Source: Vulcanimicrobiota bacterium
GTDB taxonomy: Bacteria; Vulcanimicrobiota; Vulcanimicrobiia; Vulcanimicrobiales; Vulcanimicrobiaceae
DNA length: 64,000 nt
Assembly (NCBI GenBank): GCA_030041225.1
Contig: JASHOG010000135.1
Location: 22,287-86,286, forward strand
Reading direction: 5' to 3'
Every line of letters begins with the position of its first letter. Position 1 is the stretch's first letter. A program made the translations under genes and the position numbers. The notes under the pieces are model-generated. The model made no database searches, was not told the origin of the DNA, and was given only the letters and a program-made list of their open reading frames with translations. Of the stretch, positions 7,462 through 15,958 are shown piece after piece.

Positions 7462-7872
7462 TTGGTTCGGGGGCACACGGTCGACTTCTCGGGACTGCTT
7501 GCCGGTGGCCGGCGCAGCATAGAGGTGGCGGACGAGACGCCCGTCGAGGGCTTCGAAGGGTTCCGCTTCGATCGACCCGCCGACGTGCGCCTGGAGTTAC
7601 GCTACGCCGAGGGATGGCTGGAGGCCCGGGGTACGGTCGTCGCCCACGCAGTCGCGGAGTGCGATGTCTGTCTCGATCCTGTCGCGTTCGATGTGGGCGT
7701 TGACGTTGACGAGCGCTTCGACCCGTGTGCGGGGCGAGAGGCAGACCCTTTCGGCGAAGGCAATGTCATCGTCGGCGGCCGAATCGACATCGCGGACCTT
7801 GCCCGGCAGGTGGTGCTCAGCGCACTGCCGATGGGAGTACGATGCGAGCAGCATTCAGGCGAGAAGGGATAG
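7462..7872 (+). CDS. yceD: YceD/DUF177 family protein (23S rRNA accumulation)
   Basis: A 136-residue protein from a TTG start. The family signature is present: AECDVCLDP in the middle (C-x2-C) and a downstream G-x-I-D-I-A-D-L-A-R-Q-V-V-L-S-ALP-segment leading to a C-terminal Cys. Members are needed for normal accumulation of 23S rRNA and are almost always encoded directly before rpmF, as here (six bases). Genes for ribosome proteins, fatty acid synthesis and SRP follow in one run. The start has no Shine-Dalgarno because the promoter abuts it. Confidence 0.88.
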   Translation: MVRGHTVDFSGLLAGGRRSIEVADETPVEGFEGFRFDRPADVRLELRYAEGWLEARGTVVAHAVAECDVCLDPVAFDVGVDVDERFDPCAGREADPFGEGNVIVGGRIDIADLARQVVLSALPMGVRCEQHSGEKG

Positions 7873-7878
7873 AGCACA

Positions 7879-8073
7879 GTGGCAAATCTGAAGTGGAAGA
7901 CACCGCGCAGTAAGACGCGCAGCCGCCGCGCAGCGAACTGGAAGCTGCGTTCGGTGACGAGCGTCGTCTGCCCGCAGTGCAAAGAGCCGAAGCGCCCGCA
8001 CTTCGCTTGCCCGAACTGCGGCACGTACCGAGGGCGTCAGGTCGTCGAGGTCGGCGAAGAGCAAGCAGGCTAA
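7879..8073 (+). CDS. rpmF: 50S ribosomal protein L32 (bL32)
   Basis: A 64-residue protein from a GTG start (MANLKWKTPRSKTRSRRAANW). The zinc-binding form is clear: C-P-Q-C in the middle and C-P-N-C 13 residues later. The basic N-terminal half and C-terminal G-x-Y-R-G-R-x-V pattern fit bL32. It lies between yceD and fabH. The usual plsX between rpmF and fabH is absent. Confidence 0.96.
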   Translation: MANLKWKTPRSKTRSRRAANWKLRSVTSVVCPQCKEPKRPHFACPNCGTYRGRQVVEVGEEQAG

Positions 8074-8085
8074 GGACCCGAGCGG

Positions 8086-9072
8086 TTGCAGCTTCGCGGA
8101 GTGAAGATAGCGGGCGTGGCGCGCCATGCGCCCGCGCGCGTCGTCACGAACGAAGATTTCGAGCGATGGCTCGACACGACGGACGAGTGGATCACCGTCC
8201 GCACCGGAATGAAGCGCCGCCATTGGGCCTCCGATGACGAAGCGACCAGCGATCTGGCGATCGCAGCGGCGCGAGGCGCGCTCGCCGACGCAAAGCTGGA
8301 GGCCGGCGACATCGATTGCTTCATCGTCGCGACCGCGACCCCCGATTACATCTTTCCGGCAACAGCCTGCATCGTGGCAGCGAAACTCGGCGCCGTTGGA
8401 AAGGCAGCCTTCGACCTCTCGATCGCGTGCAGCGGCTTCATTTATGGTTTGACGGTGGGAGCGGGTCTCGTTCGCTCGGGCGTCTATCGGCGCGTTCTGC
8501 TCGTCGGCGCGGAGACGCTCTCAAAGATCGTGAACAAGAACGATCGCTCGACGGCAATTCTCTTCGGCGACGGCGCGGGTGCGGTCGTGCTCGAGGCTTC
8601 GGAACAGGATAGCTTTCTTGCGGCGGAGCTCGGTGCCGACGGTAGCAACCCGTCGACGCTCTTTCAGGAAGCCGGCGGTTCGCGTCACCCGGTCGACCGC
8701 GCGGCGGTTGACGCCGGCCTGCAGTACATTCACATGGAAGGACGGGAAGTCTTCAAGTTCGCGGTGACTTCGATGATCGAAGCGACTGACGTCGCGCTGG
8801 AACGCGCGCACCTGAATCGGCATGACATCGACTTCCTTATCCCCCACCAGGCAAATCGACGCATCATCGACGCGGCGGTGAAATACCTCGAGCTCCCGCG
8901 CGAGCGCGTGCTCGTGAACATTCAGGAGTACGGAAACACCTCGGCCGCATCAATTCCGATTGCGCTCGCCGAGGCCGTGGAGGAAGGGCGTATCTCGCCG
9001 GGAGACGTCGTTTTGTTCGTCGGTTTCGGTGCGGGGTTGTCATGGGGGGCGGTGGTCTGGCGATGGCAGTGA
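8086..9072 (+). CDS. fabH: Beta-ketoacyl-ACP synthase III
   Basis: A 328-residue enzyme that condenses acetyl-CoA with malonyl-ACP to start type II fatty acid synthesis. The catalytic triad is visible: Cys in SIACSGF, His in IPHQANRR and Asn in YGNTSAAS. The N-terminal TDEWI.-R-T-G-M-K-R-R motif and the C-terminal GFGAGLSWGA motif are intact, and length is normal. The start is TTG 8086, which keeps the first strand (LRGVKIAGV). It overlaps fabD by ten bases. Confidence 0.96.
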   Translation: MQLRGVKIAGVARHAPARVVTNEDFERWLDTTDEWITVRTGMKRRHWASDDEATSDLAIAAARGALADAKLEAGDIDCFIVATATPDYIFPATACIVAAKLGAVGKAAFDLSIACSGFIYGLTVGAGLVRSGVYRRVLLVGAETLSKIVNKNDRSTAILFGDGAGAVVLEASEQDSFLAAELGADGSNPSTLFQEAGGSRHPVDRAAVDAGLQYIHMEGREVFKFAVTSMIEATDVALERAHLNRHDIDFLIPHQANRRIIDAAVKYLELPRERVLVNIQEYGNTSAASIPIALAEAVEEGRISPGDVVLFVGFGAGLSWGAVVWRWQ

Positions 9073-9995
9073 AGCGCATAGCGGCGGTCTTCCCTGGGCA
9101 GGGCTCGCAGAGCGTCGGAATGGGTACCGACGTGGTGGCGGGCTCGGCGAGCGCACGCGAGCTCTTTTCGCGCGCGGAACGCGTGCTCGGTTACGATCTC
9201 TTCGCGCTCGTGCGCGACGGCCCCGAGGAGCGGCTGCGCGAGACGCAATACAGTCAGCCTGCGATTTTCACGACCAACCTCGCCCTCTTCGCCGCATTCG
9301 GCGATACTCGCGGCGACGACGCGGAGGTGATCGTCAGCGCCGGCCACTCGTTCGCGGAGTTCTGTAGCCTCGTGATCGCCGACGCGATTGCGTTCGAGGA
9401 GGCTCTGCACGTCGTCGATGAGCGTGCGCGTGCGATGCACGAAGCGGCGGAGCGTGCCGCCGGCGGTATGTCGGCGATTCTCGGCCTAAATGCGGACCGC
9501 GTTCGCGAGGCGGTCGAAAGTCTTGTGAACGAGAGCAACAGCGTTCTGCAGCTCGCAAACTTTAACTCGCCGACGCAGATCGTGCTGAGCGGCGACCCGA
9601 GCGCTCTCCGTGCCGCCGGCGAACTTCTGCTCGAGGCCGGTGCAAAGCGCGTCGTACCCTTGAATGTTTCGGGCGCGTGGCACTCGGAGCTCATGCGCCC
9701 GGCGATACCGAGGTTCGCGGCCGCCGTGGAGGCGGTGCAATTCACCATGCCCCGCTTCGACGTTATCTCGAACGTCGACGGGCGGCCGTACCGGAGCGTT
9801 GCACAGATCAAAGCTGCGCTCGTACAATCCGTGACTGGCGAGGTGCGCTGGCACGAGACGGCGGAGGCGCTCCTGCGCTACGAGCCCGAGCTCGTCGTCG
9901 AGTTTGGTGCGAACCCCGTGCTCACCGCGCTCATGCGCCGCATGCCGGACGCGCCGCCGACGTTAGCGGTGAGCGACGCGGAGGCATTCGTATGA
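9063..9995 (+). CDS. fabD: Malonyl-CoA:ACP transacylase
   Basis: A 310-residue enzyme that loads malonyl groups onto ACP. It begins with VFPGQGSQ. The nucleophile Ser is in GHSFAEF (usual form GHSLGE), with the Arg in a downstream helix and the His in GAWHSELM. Length is normal. ATG 9063 overlaps fabH by ten bases; the GTG at 9069 would give the common four-base GTGA overlap and is equally possible. Its stop overlaps the fabG ATG. Confidence 0.95.
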   Translation: MAVKRIAAVFPGQGSQSVGMGTDVVAGSASARELFSRAERVLGYDLFALVRDGPEERLRETQYSQPAIFTTNLALFAAFGDTRGDDAEVIVSAGHSFAEFCSLVIADAIAFEEALHVVDERARAMHEAAERAAGGMSAILGLNADRVREAVESLVNESNSVLQLANFNSPTQIVLSGDPSALRAAGELLLEAGAKRVVPLNVSGAWHSELMRPAIPRFAAAVEAVQFTMPRFDVISNVDGRPYRSVAQIKAALVQSVTGEVRWHETAEALLRYEPELVVEFGANPVLTALMRRMPDAPPTLAVSDAEAFV

Positions 9996-10738
9996 CGTTT
10001 TCCGGAGAGGCCGCCCTCATCACGGGAGCGAGCCGAGGGATTGGACGCGCGATCGCGGTCGAGTTCGCAAAGAACGGCGCGGATGTGGCAATCGTCGGGC
10101 GGGATCGCGCGGCGCTGGAGGAAACGGCGGGTTACTGTGCCGCAGCGCGCGCGGGAGCGCTCGCGCATCCGATCGTCGCGGATGTCACCGACCGCGCCGC
10201 CGTAGAGGCTGCGGTCGAGGAAACCATGGAGCGTTTTGGGCGCATTGACGCAGCCGTTGCGAACGCAGGCCAGTCGGAGGATGCGCTCTTGCTCCGCCTC
10301 AAAGAGGAGGTCCTCGACCGGCTCATCGCCGTCAACTTGAAGTCTGCCTTCGCGCTGGTGGCGTCGGTCGCGAAGCCGATGATGCGTCAGCGCGGCGGTA
10401 CAATCGTGCTGGTGTCGTCCATTGTCGGCTTGAGCGGGAATGCCGGTCAAGCCGCCTATGCGGCGACGAAAGCCGGACTCATCGGCCTGTGCAAGTCGGC
10501 TGCAAAGGAGTTGGGTTCGAGGAATATAAGAGTCAACGCCGTCGCGCCGGGGCTCATCGAGACGGCGATGACCGAAAAAATGCCTGACGCCGGACGAGAG
10601 CTGCTCATCAAGCAAGCCGCCTTGGGTCGTCCCGGAACTCCGGAAGACGTCAGCGGCGTCGTGGTATTTCTCTGCTCGCGTGCTGCGGGCTACATAACCG
10701 GCCAGACCATCGTCGTCGACGGCGGGGTCGTGATCTGA
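9992..10738 (+). CDS. fabG: 3-oxoacyl-ACP reductase
   Basis: A 248-residue short-chain dehydrogenase that reduces 3-oxoacyl-ACP with NADPH. It has the Rossmann motif [15 protein letters not shown] in strand 4, and the catalytic residues Ser (VSSIVG), Tyr and Lys (YAATKAG). The C-terminus [11 protein letters not shown] is typical of FabG. The start is the ATG overlapping the fabD stop (ATGA). Confidence 0.95.
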   Translation: MTFSGEAALITGASRGIGRAIAVEFAKNGADVAIVGRDRAALEETAGYCAAARAGALAHPIVADVTDRAAVEAAVEETMERFGRIDAAVANAGQSEDALLLRLKEEVLDRLIAVNLKSAFALVASVAKPMMRQRGGTIVLVSSIVGLSGNAGQAAYAATKAGLIGLCKSAAKELGSRNIRVNAVAPGLIETAMTEKMPDAGRELLIKQAALGRPGTPEDVSGVVVFLCSRAAGYITGQTIVVDGGVVI

Positions 10739-10748
10739 AGGGAGAGCA

Positions 10749-10991
10749 ATGGCTACAACGTTCGAAAAAGTGAAGAAGATCATCGTCGAGCAACTCGGCG
10801 TCGATGAGGCCGAGGTGACACCGGAGGCGTCGATTACGGATGATCTCGGAGCGGATTCGCTCGATCAAGTCGAGCTCGTGATGGCTTTCGAAACGGAGTT
10901 CAACATCGACATCCCCGATGAAGAGGCGGAGAAGATCAAGACCGTCGGCGACGCCGTGAAGCGCATCGACGAGAGCGCGGCGAGCGCCTAG
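10749..10991 (+). CDS. acpP: Acyl carrier protein
   Basis: An 80-residue acidic protein with the phosphopantetheine site [10 protein letters not shown] (Ser37) and the helix III signature IPDEEAEKI. The ATG has a GGGAG ribosome-binding site seven bases upstream, the clearest one in this operon, in keeping with the high need for ACP. The usual downstream fabF (and rnc-smc-ftsY in other phyla) is missing; ffh follows directly. Confidence 0.97.
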   Translation: MATTFEKVKKIIVEQLGVDEAEVTPEASITDDLGADSLDQVELVMAFETEFNIDIPDEEAEKIKTVGDAVKRIDESAASA

Positions 10992-11008
10992 AGCCCAAGG
11001 AGCCGTCG

Positions 11009-12316
11009 GTGTTCGACCAGTTGAGCGACCGGCTCGGCGCGATCTTCTCGCGCTTGAGCGGACGAGGAAGGATCAGCGAAGCGCAGCTGAGCGAGGCGTT
11101 GCGCGAGGTTCGGGTTGCTCTGCTCGAGGCCGACGTTTCGCTCGAAGCGGCACGCGCCTTCGCGGCACGAGTGAAGGAGAAGGCGCTCGGCGCAGACGTT
11201 CTCACGTCGCTGACGCCGCAACAGACGATCCTGCGAATCGTGCACGCCGAGCTTACGGCGCTCTTGGGGCCGACGGAACCGTCGGCGTCGCGCTTGCACT
11301 TCGGTGACAGCGCGCCTTCGGTGATCGCGCTCGTCGGTCTACAAGGATCTGGTAAGACGACGCAGGCCGCAAAGCTTGCGCTGCGCTTAAAGGAGCAAGG
11401 ACGCCGCTCGCTGCTCGTTGCCGCTGACGTCTATCGTCCGGCTGCGATCGACCAACTGCGAACGCTGGGCAAACAGGTCGGTACCGCAGTCTTTGAGCGC
11501 AGCGAATCCACTCCGCCGTCCATCGTGCATGCGGCCATCGAGGAGGCCAAGAGGCTCGGGCTCTCCACGGTGATCGTGGACACCGCGGGGCGGCTGCAGA
11601 TCGACGAGCAGATGATGCTCGAGCTCGAACGGATCAAGGACGTTGCTCGGCCCACGGAGATGCTGTTGGTTGCGGACGCGATGATGGGCCAGGACGCGGT
11701 GAATATCGCGAAGGTGTTTCAAGAACGCCTCGGGCTAAGCGGCGTGATCTTGACGAAGCTCGACGGTGATACACGCGGAGGCGCAGCGCTCTCGATCTTT
11801 AGCGCAATCGGTGTGCCGATCAAGCTCGTCGGTGTCGGCGAGCGCGTGAGCGCATTGGAACCGTTCCACGCCGATCGCATGGCTTCACGGATCCTTGGGA
11901 TGGGCGACGTCATGACGCTCATCGAGAAGACCCAGAGTCTCTACTCGGCCGAAGAAGCCAAACGGGTCGAGCAGAAGTTCCTGCGCAGCGCCTTCACACT
12001 CGATGACTTTCTCGAGCAGCTTCGCAACGTGCGGAAAATGGGCTCTATCGGAGAGCTGCTGAAGATGGTTCCCGGCGTCGGGCGCAACCTCCCGAAAGAT
12101 CTCAAGGTTCCCGAAGGAGAACTGCAGCGCGCGGAAGCGATCATCTGCTCGATGACGCAGCGCGAGCGCCGCGACCCGGCGGTGTTGAACGGCTCGCGCC
12201 GTAAGCGCATCGCGCTCGGCTCGGGAACGCAGGTCTCGGACGTCAACCGGCTCGTCCGGCAGTTCGACGAGACACGCAAGATGATGAAAATGATGAAGAA
12301 CAAAGGACGATGGTAA
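11009..12316 (+). CDS. ffh: Signal recognition particle protein Ffh
   Basis: A 435-residue SRP54 GTPase that binds 4.5S RNA and signal peptides and docks with FtsY. Order: N domain (residues ~1-90), G domain with P-loop [26 protein letters not shown] and [10 protein letters not shown], then the Met-rich M domain with the RNA-binding motif S-R-R-K-R-I-A-x-G-S-G-T and a Met-rich tail. The start is GTG 11009. It overlaps rpsP by seven bases. Confidence 0.97.
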   Translation: MFDQLSDRLGAIFSRLSGRGRISEAQLSEALREVRVALLEADVSLEAARAFAARVKEKALGADVLTSLTPQQTILRIVHAELTALLGPTEPSASRLHFGDSAPSVIALVGLQGSGKTTQAAKLALRLKEQGRRSLLVAADVYRPAAIDQLRTLGKQVGTAVFERSESTPPSIVHAAIEEAKRLGLSTVIVDTAGRLQIDEQMMLELERIKDVARPTEMLLVADAMMGQDAVNIAKVFQERLGLSGVILTKLDGDTRGGAALSIFSAIGVPIKLVGVGERVSALEPFHADRMASRILGMGDVMTLIEKTQSLYSAEEAKRVEQKFLRSAFTLDDFLEQLRNVRKMGSIGELLKMVPGVGRNLPKDLKVPEGELQRAEAIICSMTQRERRDPAVLNGSRRKRIALGSGTQVSDVNRLVRQFDETRKMMKMMKNKGRW

Positions 12317-12576
12317 AGATCAGGCTGCGCCGTATGGGCGCGAAAAAACAACCGACGTATCGGTTCGTCGTCGCCGACTCAAGGTCGCCGCGCGATGGCC
12401 GGTTCATCGAGATTCTCGGACACTACAATCCTCGCACGGAGCCGAAGACGGTTGTGTTCGACGAGGAAAAGGCGCGCGCGTGGCTCGCAAAAGGCGCGCA
12501 GCCGACACCAACGGTACGGCGATTGCTCGCCGAGCGTGGGCTCGTCGAACGTCTTCCGGTCCCGCAAAAGAAGTGA
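12310..12576 (+). CDS. rpsP: 30S ribosomal protein S16 (bS16)
   Basis: An 88-residue protein starting [20 protein letters not shown], the bS16 N-terminus, followed by [12 protein letters not shown] and the HYNP motif. Length is normal. The ATG lies inside the end of ffh, and its stop overlaps the GTG of khpA (GTGA). Confidence 0.97.
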   Translation: MVKIRLRRMGAKKQPTYRFVVADSRSPRDGRFIEILGHYNPRTEPKTVVFDEEKARAWLAKGAQPTPTVRRLLAERGLVERLPVPQKK

Positions 12577-13028
12577 GCTCGTTCGACGACGAGTTCGGCC
12601 TCTTCGGCGAGGAGGCGGAACCCGAGCGAGAGGCGGTTCTCCCAGGGCGACGCATTGCGGGAGCGGACGAGCGCCCGCGAAGCCGTGAGAAACCGCCGCG
12701 TCGCAGCGTTGGGCGCGTAGCGCGGCGGGAGAGGAAGAGCGAGGACCGCTGGGCACCGACCCGGCGCGCGAGCGAGCTACTCGCCTTCCTGGCAAAACGC
12801 CTCGTCACGAAACCGGATGAAGTGCGCGTCGAGCTTTTTATGGACGAAACGGGTGAGCCTGTTCTCGAGCTCGTTGTCGATCCGGAGGATCTGGGCAAGG
12901 TTATCGGCAAGAGCGGACGAGTCGCGCACGCGCTGCGCACGCTCGTACGCGCGACCGCCGAGAGCCGTGTTGCAGTGGACATCTTCGACACTCAAGAGGC
13001 GGCAACGCCGGTTGGCGGCGACGCCTGA
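12573..13028 (+). CDS. khpA: KhpA-type KH-domain RNA-binding protein with N-terminal extension
   Basis: A 151-residue protein. The C-terminal ~80 residues form the single KH domain of KhpA, with GKVIGKSGR as the GxxG RNA-binding loop and a preceding E-V-R-V-E-L-F strand. Typical KhpA is about 75-80 residues; here ~70 charged residues (Glu-rich then Arg-rich) come first and are likely disordered. The start GTG 12573 gives a four-base overlap with rpsP. The rpsP-khpA-rimM order is the conserved one, linking it to ribosome assembly or small-RNA binding. Confidence 0.88.
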   Translation: MSSFDDEFGLFGEEAEPEREAVLPGRRIAGADERPRSREKPPRRSVGRVARRERKSEDRWAPTRRASELLAFLAKRLVTKPDEVRVELFMDETGEPVLELVVDPEDLGKVIGKSGRVAHALRTLVRATAESRVAVDIFDTQEAATPVGGDA

Positions 13029-13545
13029 GGAGCCCGCTAAGCCCATTGTAGCAGCCGGCAGGATCACCGGGTGCTTCGGCATCAAAGGTGAGGTGAAGTG
13101 TGAAACGACTCGAGCGGCGCGTTCGCTCTTCGTTCCCGGTGCCGAACTGCGATACCACGTTCGCTCTAAAAGTGGCTTGGTGCGGTTAGCCGGCGTGCGC
13201 GAGCACGAACGACATATACTGCTTTCACTCGAAGGTGTCACCGACCGCAGCAGCGCCGAGGCTTTTATCGGTGCGACTCTATACGTTGCAAGAGAGGCGA
13301 TCCCGCTTGCGCCGCAGGAATATTTCGATGACGACCTTGTCGGCTGCGTGGTCGTCGGTGTGCGCGGCGAAGCGTACGGCGTCGTAGAGCGAGTCGAGCA
13401 CTACCCGAGCAGTGACGTGCTCGAGGTCGGAGGTTCTCTGATTCCACTCGTCAGCCCAATCGTTCTGGAAGTCTCTCTCGCACAGAAGCGGATCGTTATC
13501 GACCCCCCGGAAGGTTTAATAACGCCCGCCAGACCAGGCCGATAG
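13012..13545 (+). CDS. rimM: 16S rRNA processing protein RimM
   Basis: A 177-residue ribosome maturation factor that acts on the 30S head. The N-terminal domain starts IVAAGRITGCFGIKGEVK (the AGRITGxxGIKGEVKV family motif); the PRC-barrel C-terminal domain has YFDDDLVGC and the DVLEV segment, ending ID-PPEGL. TTG 13012 is the nearest plausible start and overlaps khpA by 17 bases. trmD and rplS, which usually follow, are not here: the operon ends and a minus-strand gene follows. Confidence 0.92.
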   Translation: MAATPEEPAKPIVAAGRITGCFGIKGEVKCETTRAARSLFVPGAELRYHVRSKSGLVRLAGVREHERHILLSLEGVTDRSSAEAFIGATLYVAREAIPLAPQEYFDDDLVGCVVVGVRGEAYGVVERVEHYPSSDVLEVGGSLIPLVSPIVLEVSLAQKRIVIDPPEGLITPARPGR

Positions 13546-13547
13546 GC

Positions 13548-13590
13548 GGTCCTTCGACTCCGCGCCTACGGCGCTCCGCTCAGGATGACA
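13548..13590. repeat. Intergenic GGTCCTTCG...CGCTCAGG element with hairpin
   Basis: Between convergent rimM and the gene at 13596. It contains GGTCCTTCG (13548-13556), a 20-base insert with the hairpin GCGCC-TAC-GGCGC (13562-13574), and CGCTCAGG (13577-13584). The same two halves, without the insert, form GGTCCTTCGCTCAGG on the minus strand at 62241-62255. It may be a small dispersed element and may also end transcription from both sides. Confidence 0.4.
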
Positions 13591-13595
13591 AGCGG

Positions 13596-14612
13596 TTAGC
13601 TGTTGCTAGGGTGGGTTTGCACGTAATCGCTGACGGCGTTTAAGATTGCTTTCGCAACGTCGTCGTTCGATTCCGTGGTCTCGTAGAGCACGTCCCCGAA
13701 ACAGGTCCATATCTGCAGCGTGAAGCGGCTGTACAGATGCGGCCTGAAGCCGCCGACGTGCTGCTGCGTCAGCGTGCCGCTGGCGATCGTGTTATCGCGG
13801 TCGGTCCCGCAGATGGCATCGGCCGCTGATGCCAGGTTCGCCGGCGCTTCTCCGCCGTCACGCACGGTGAAGTGGGCTGCGAGGTCGCGCGTCAGCAACG
13901 TCGTCGCTCGGTTCAGGACAGAGCTCGGCAGAGAGGTTTGCCCGTGAATACCGACGAGAATCACCGCCCGCTCCGGTCTCACCGAAGCGACGGCCACTGG
14001 ACGAGCCGTTGCTGCTGCGTGGTGCGCGAAGAGATGGCTGACGTTGAAGTTCGCGCCGTTCTTAGTGGGTGCAGCGGAAGGCGCGCCTGTGGGAGCCTCT
14101 GTCGTCGTAACGCTGACCTTGGTGCCCGAGATCTCGAGCAGGGCATCGTGACACTGCAGTGCAAGCGACGCAGCATCGTTCACGCCGTAGATCTCTTGCG
14201 TCTGCGAGTAGAGGATGACGCCGCTCTCTACCCCAACGAGCTGCGTGACGACAGCCACGCTCTGCCCTATCGGCGTAACGTATCCGGCGATGTAGTAGTC
14301 GGCTTTCTCCGTGTGGGCGTTGACGAGGAAGTTTGCGCGCTCGATGTTCGTCGGAACCGGCAAGACGTTGAAGTTGCCGAGCGTCTTGAACTCGTCAGCG
14401 AAAATATGCGCGATCTGCACGCCGACCTTCGGGCTCAGCTCGCCGGCTGTGTCGAAGGGGTAGATGAGCACCGTCGATTCGAACGACGGGAGATTCAGGT
14501 GAACGAAGGGCGTCGGCGAGGGCGTCGGGCGTGGGCCGGGTGTGTGCGGCGCAGCCGCGACAAGGCCGACGGCGAGGCAGCATAAAACGGAAAAGGTGAT
14601 AAGACGGCGCAT
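13596..14612 (-). CDS. Exported protein with two TolB-N/FlgO-like domains
   Basis: A 338-residue protein with a signal peptide (MRRLITFSVLCCLAVGLVAA) and a Pro/Thr linker. Residues ~45-170 (TVLIYPFDTAGEL..., DYYIAGYVTPIG) resemble the alpha/beta fold of FlgO, CsgG and TolB N-terminal domains, and residues ~215-335 repeat the same type of fold (AVILVGIHG..., C-x-D-R-D...). A Pro/Ala-rich segment joins them. It is 25 bases after the YihY gene, probably one operon. The envelope role is inferred only. Confidence 0.5.
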   Translation of the reverse strand: MRRLITFSVLCCLAVGLVAAAPHTPGPRPTPSPTPFVHLNLPSFESTVLIYPFDTAGELSPKVGVQIAHIFADEFKTLGNFNVLPVPTNIERANFLVNAHTEKADYYIAGYVTPIGQSVAVVTQLVGVESGVILYSQTQEIYGVNDAASLALQCHDALLEISGTKVSVTTTEAPTGAPSAAPTKNGANFNVSHLFAHHAAATARPVAVASVRPERAVILVGIHGQTSLPSSVLNRATTLLTRDLAAHFTVRDGGEAPANLASAADAICGTDRDNTIASGTLTQQHVGGFRPHLYSRFTLQIWTCFGDVLYETTESNDDVAKAILNAVSDYVQTHPSNS

Positions 14613-14637
14613 TAGATTCCGGTGATCGCCTTCGGGC

Positions 14638-15435
14638 TCAGGGCTGCAAAGCCCTCGCGCGAGCGCTGCAAAGCTGCGCGCCGAAGAGAAATATCGCGGC
14701 GATGACGTAAAACCAAAGGAGGAGAGCGAGAGGCGCTGAGAGCGCGCCGTAAATTCGTGTGAAGTTCACATGGATCGTGTACTGCGTAAAGGCAATCTGC
14801 ACAATCGGCCACGCCAGAGCTACGAATATCGCGCCCGGAAGGGCGAAGGGCAACGAGACTCGGCGGTTCGGAAGCACGGCGTAGAGGATAAGCGACACGG
14901 TAAAGACCAGCAGAAGCGAGAGCACGTACACGAGGATGTGCGTGAGGTTCGCGATGTCGCGGATATGGGCGAGCTTCATGAAGAGTACGAAGAGCACCGG
15001 CAATCCAACCGCAGCGACGAGGAGAATGCTCGAGAGCGGTAACATGATCAGCGAAAGCGCGAGATGGTTCATGAACGGACGCCCGATCGGAACGCCGAGC
15101 GAGCGGTCCAGCGAGATCGTCACGCCCATGAAAAGATTCTTGGCCGACCAGAGCAAGATGCACAGCGCGATGACGCTCGAGATGCCGCGCCCGTACACGT
15201 ACGTACTGAGGTTCGGAACGATGAAGTCGTGCAGCGTCGGCGCGAGCGTTGCGAGAAAGAGCAGTGCTCGGCGGTCCGCGTCCGGCACGATGAGCGATAT
15301 GATTGTAAGAACCAGCACTGCGAGCGGAAAGAGTGCGAAGATCGCATTGAATGCGAGCGCCTGCGCGAGAAAGCCGCAGTTGTCTCGCGAGAAGCCGCGC
15401 CAGGCCTCGCGGAGCAGCGAGAAGAGTCCCTCCAT
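14638..15435 (-). CDS. YihY/BrkB family inner-membrane protein
   Basis: A 265-residue protein with six predicted membrane helices. Family marks: FLAQALAFNAIFALFPL in the first helix region, the loop with IYGALSAPLALLLWFYV, and the C-terminal helix with FLFGAQL. The family was once called RNase BN and is of unsettled transport function. The start MEGLFSLL was chosen; an upstream in-frame start would add 42 Arg-rich residues that lie over the divergent gene. Its start lies five bases from the divergent start at 15441. Confidence 0.88.
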   Translation of the reverse strand: MEGLFSLLREAWRGFSRDNCGFLAQALAFNAIFALFPLAVLVLTIISLIVPDADRRALLFLATLAPTLHDFIVPNLSTYVYGRGISSVIALCILLWSAKNLFMGVTISLDRSLGVPIGRPFMNHLALSLIMLPLSSILLVAAVGLPVLFVLFMKLAHIRDIANLTHILVYVLSLLLVFTVSLILYAVLPNRRVSLPFALPGAIFVALAWPIVQIAFTQYTIHVNFTRIYGALSAPLALLLWFYVIAAIFLFGAQLCSARARALQP

Positions 15436-15440
15436 TCGCG

Positions 15441-15941
15441 ATGAAGTATCGCCGCGGGATGCTGATACTCCCACTTGCGGCGGCCGTGACCGTGCTGTTC
15501 GACGGCCGGCCGGTGCTCTCGTATGCCCACGCCTACATCGCGGCAGGACGAACGTACGCACCCTTGGCGCCGTACGTCACGCGGTTCGCCGACCGGATGG
15601 ACTACGAAGGCAAGAGCCTCATCATCCGGCGTGGTGAACGTATGACCAGACTTGTCGTTGCGCGCGTCTCTCCCGACGCGCTGGATAGGGAATACGTGGC
15701 GATCGCCCCCGTGCTTCGGTCGCTGGGCGCAAGCGTCAGTTACGATGCGAAGCAACGGCTCGTCGAGGTCGTCTCACCTGGACCAGCGGCCGTCCAGACG
15801 CCGCGGCCCTTCGACGCCAACGCGTTCGAGGTCGCACCGCACGTCGTTTTCACTCCGACGCCTATCCCGCAAGCGCCGTTCGTCTGGCGCGGCCCTGCCA
15901 TCCCTCGCCGCACGCCCTTACCGTACCCCGAACCGACCTAA
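15441..15941 (+). CDS. Exported protein with copper-amine-oxidase-N-like domain
   Basis: A 166-residue protein. After a short hydrophobic N-terminus (MLILPLAAAVTVLF), it reads like a copper amine oxidase N-terminal/stalk domain: V-L-F-D-G-R-P-V, Y-V/AGRTYAPLAPYV, then a repeat of the beta-alpha unit (REYVAIAPVLRSLGASV, YDAKQRLVEV). The last ~50 residues are Pro-rich. Such domains are usually wall- or surface-binding modules. The promoter must lie inside the divergent YihY gene, or the message is leaderless. Confidence 0.65.
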   Translation: MKYRRGMLILPLAAAVTVLFDGRPVLSYAHAYIAAGRTYAPLAPYVTRFADRMDYEGKSLIIRRGERMTRLVVARVSPDALDREYVAIAPVLRSLGASVSYDAKQRLVEVVSPGPAAVQTPRPFDANAFEVAPHVVFTPTPIPQAPFVWRGPAIPRRTPLPYPEPT

Positions 15942-15958
15942 GCACCGGAACACCCGAC

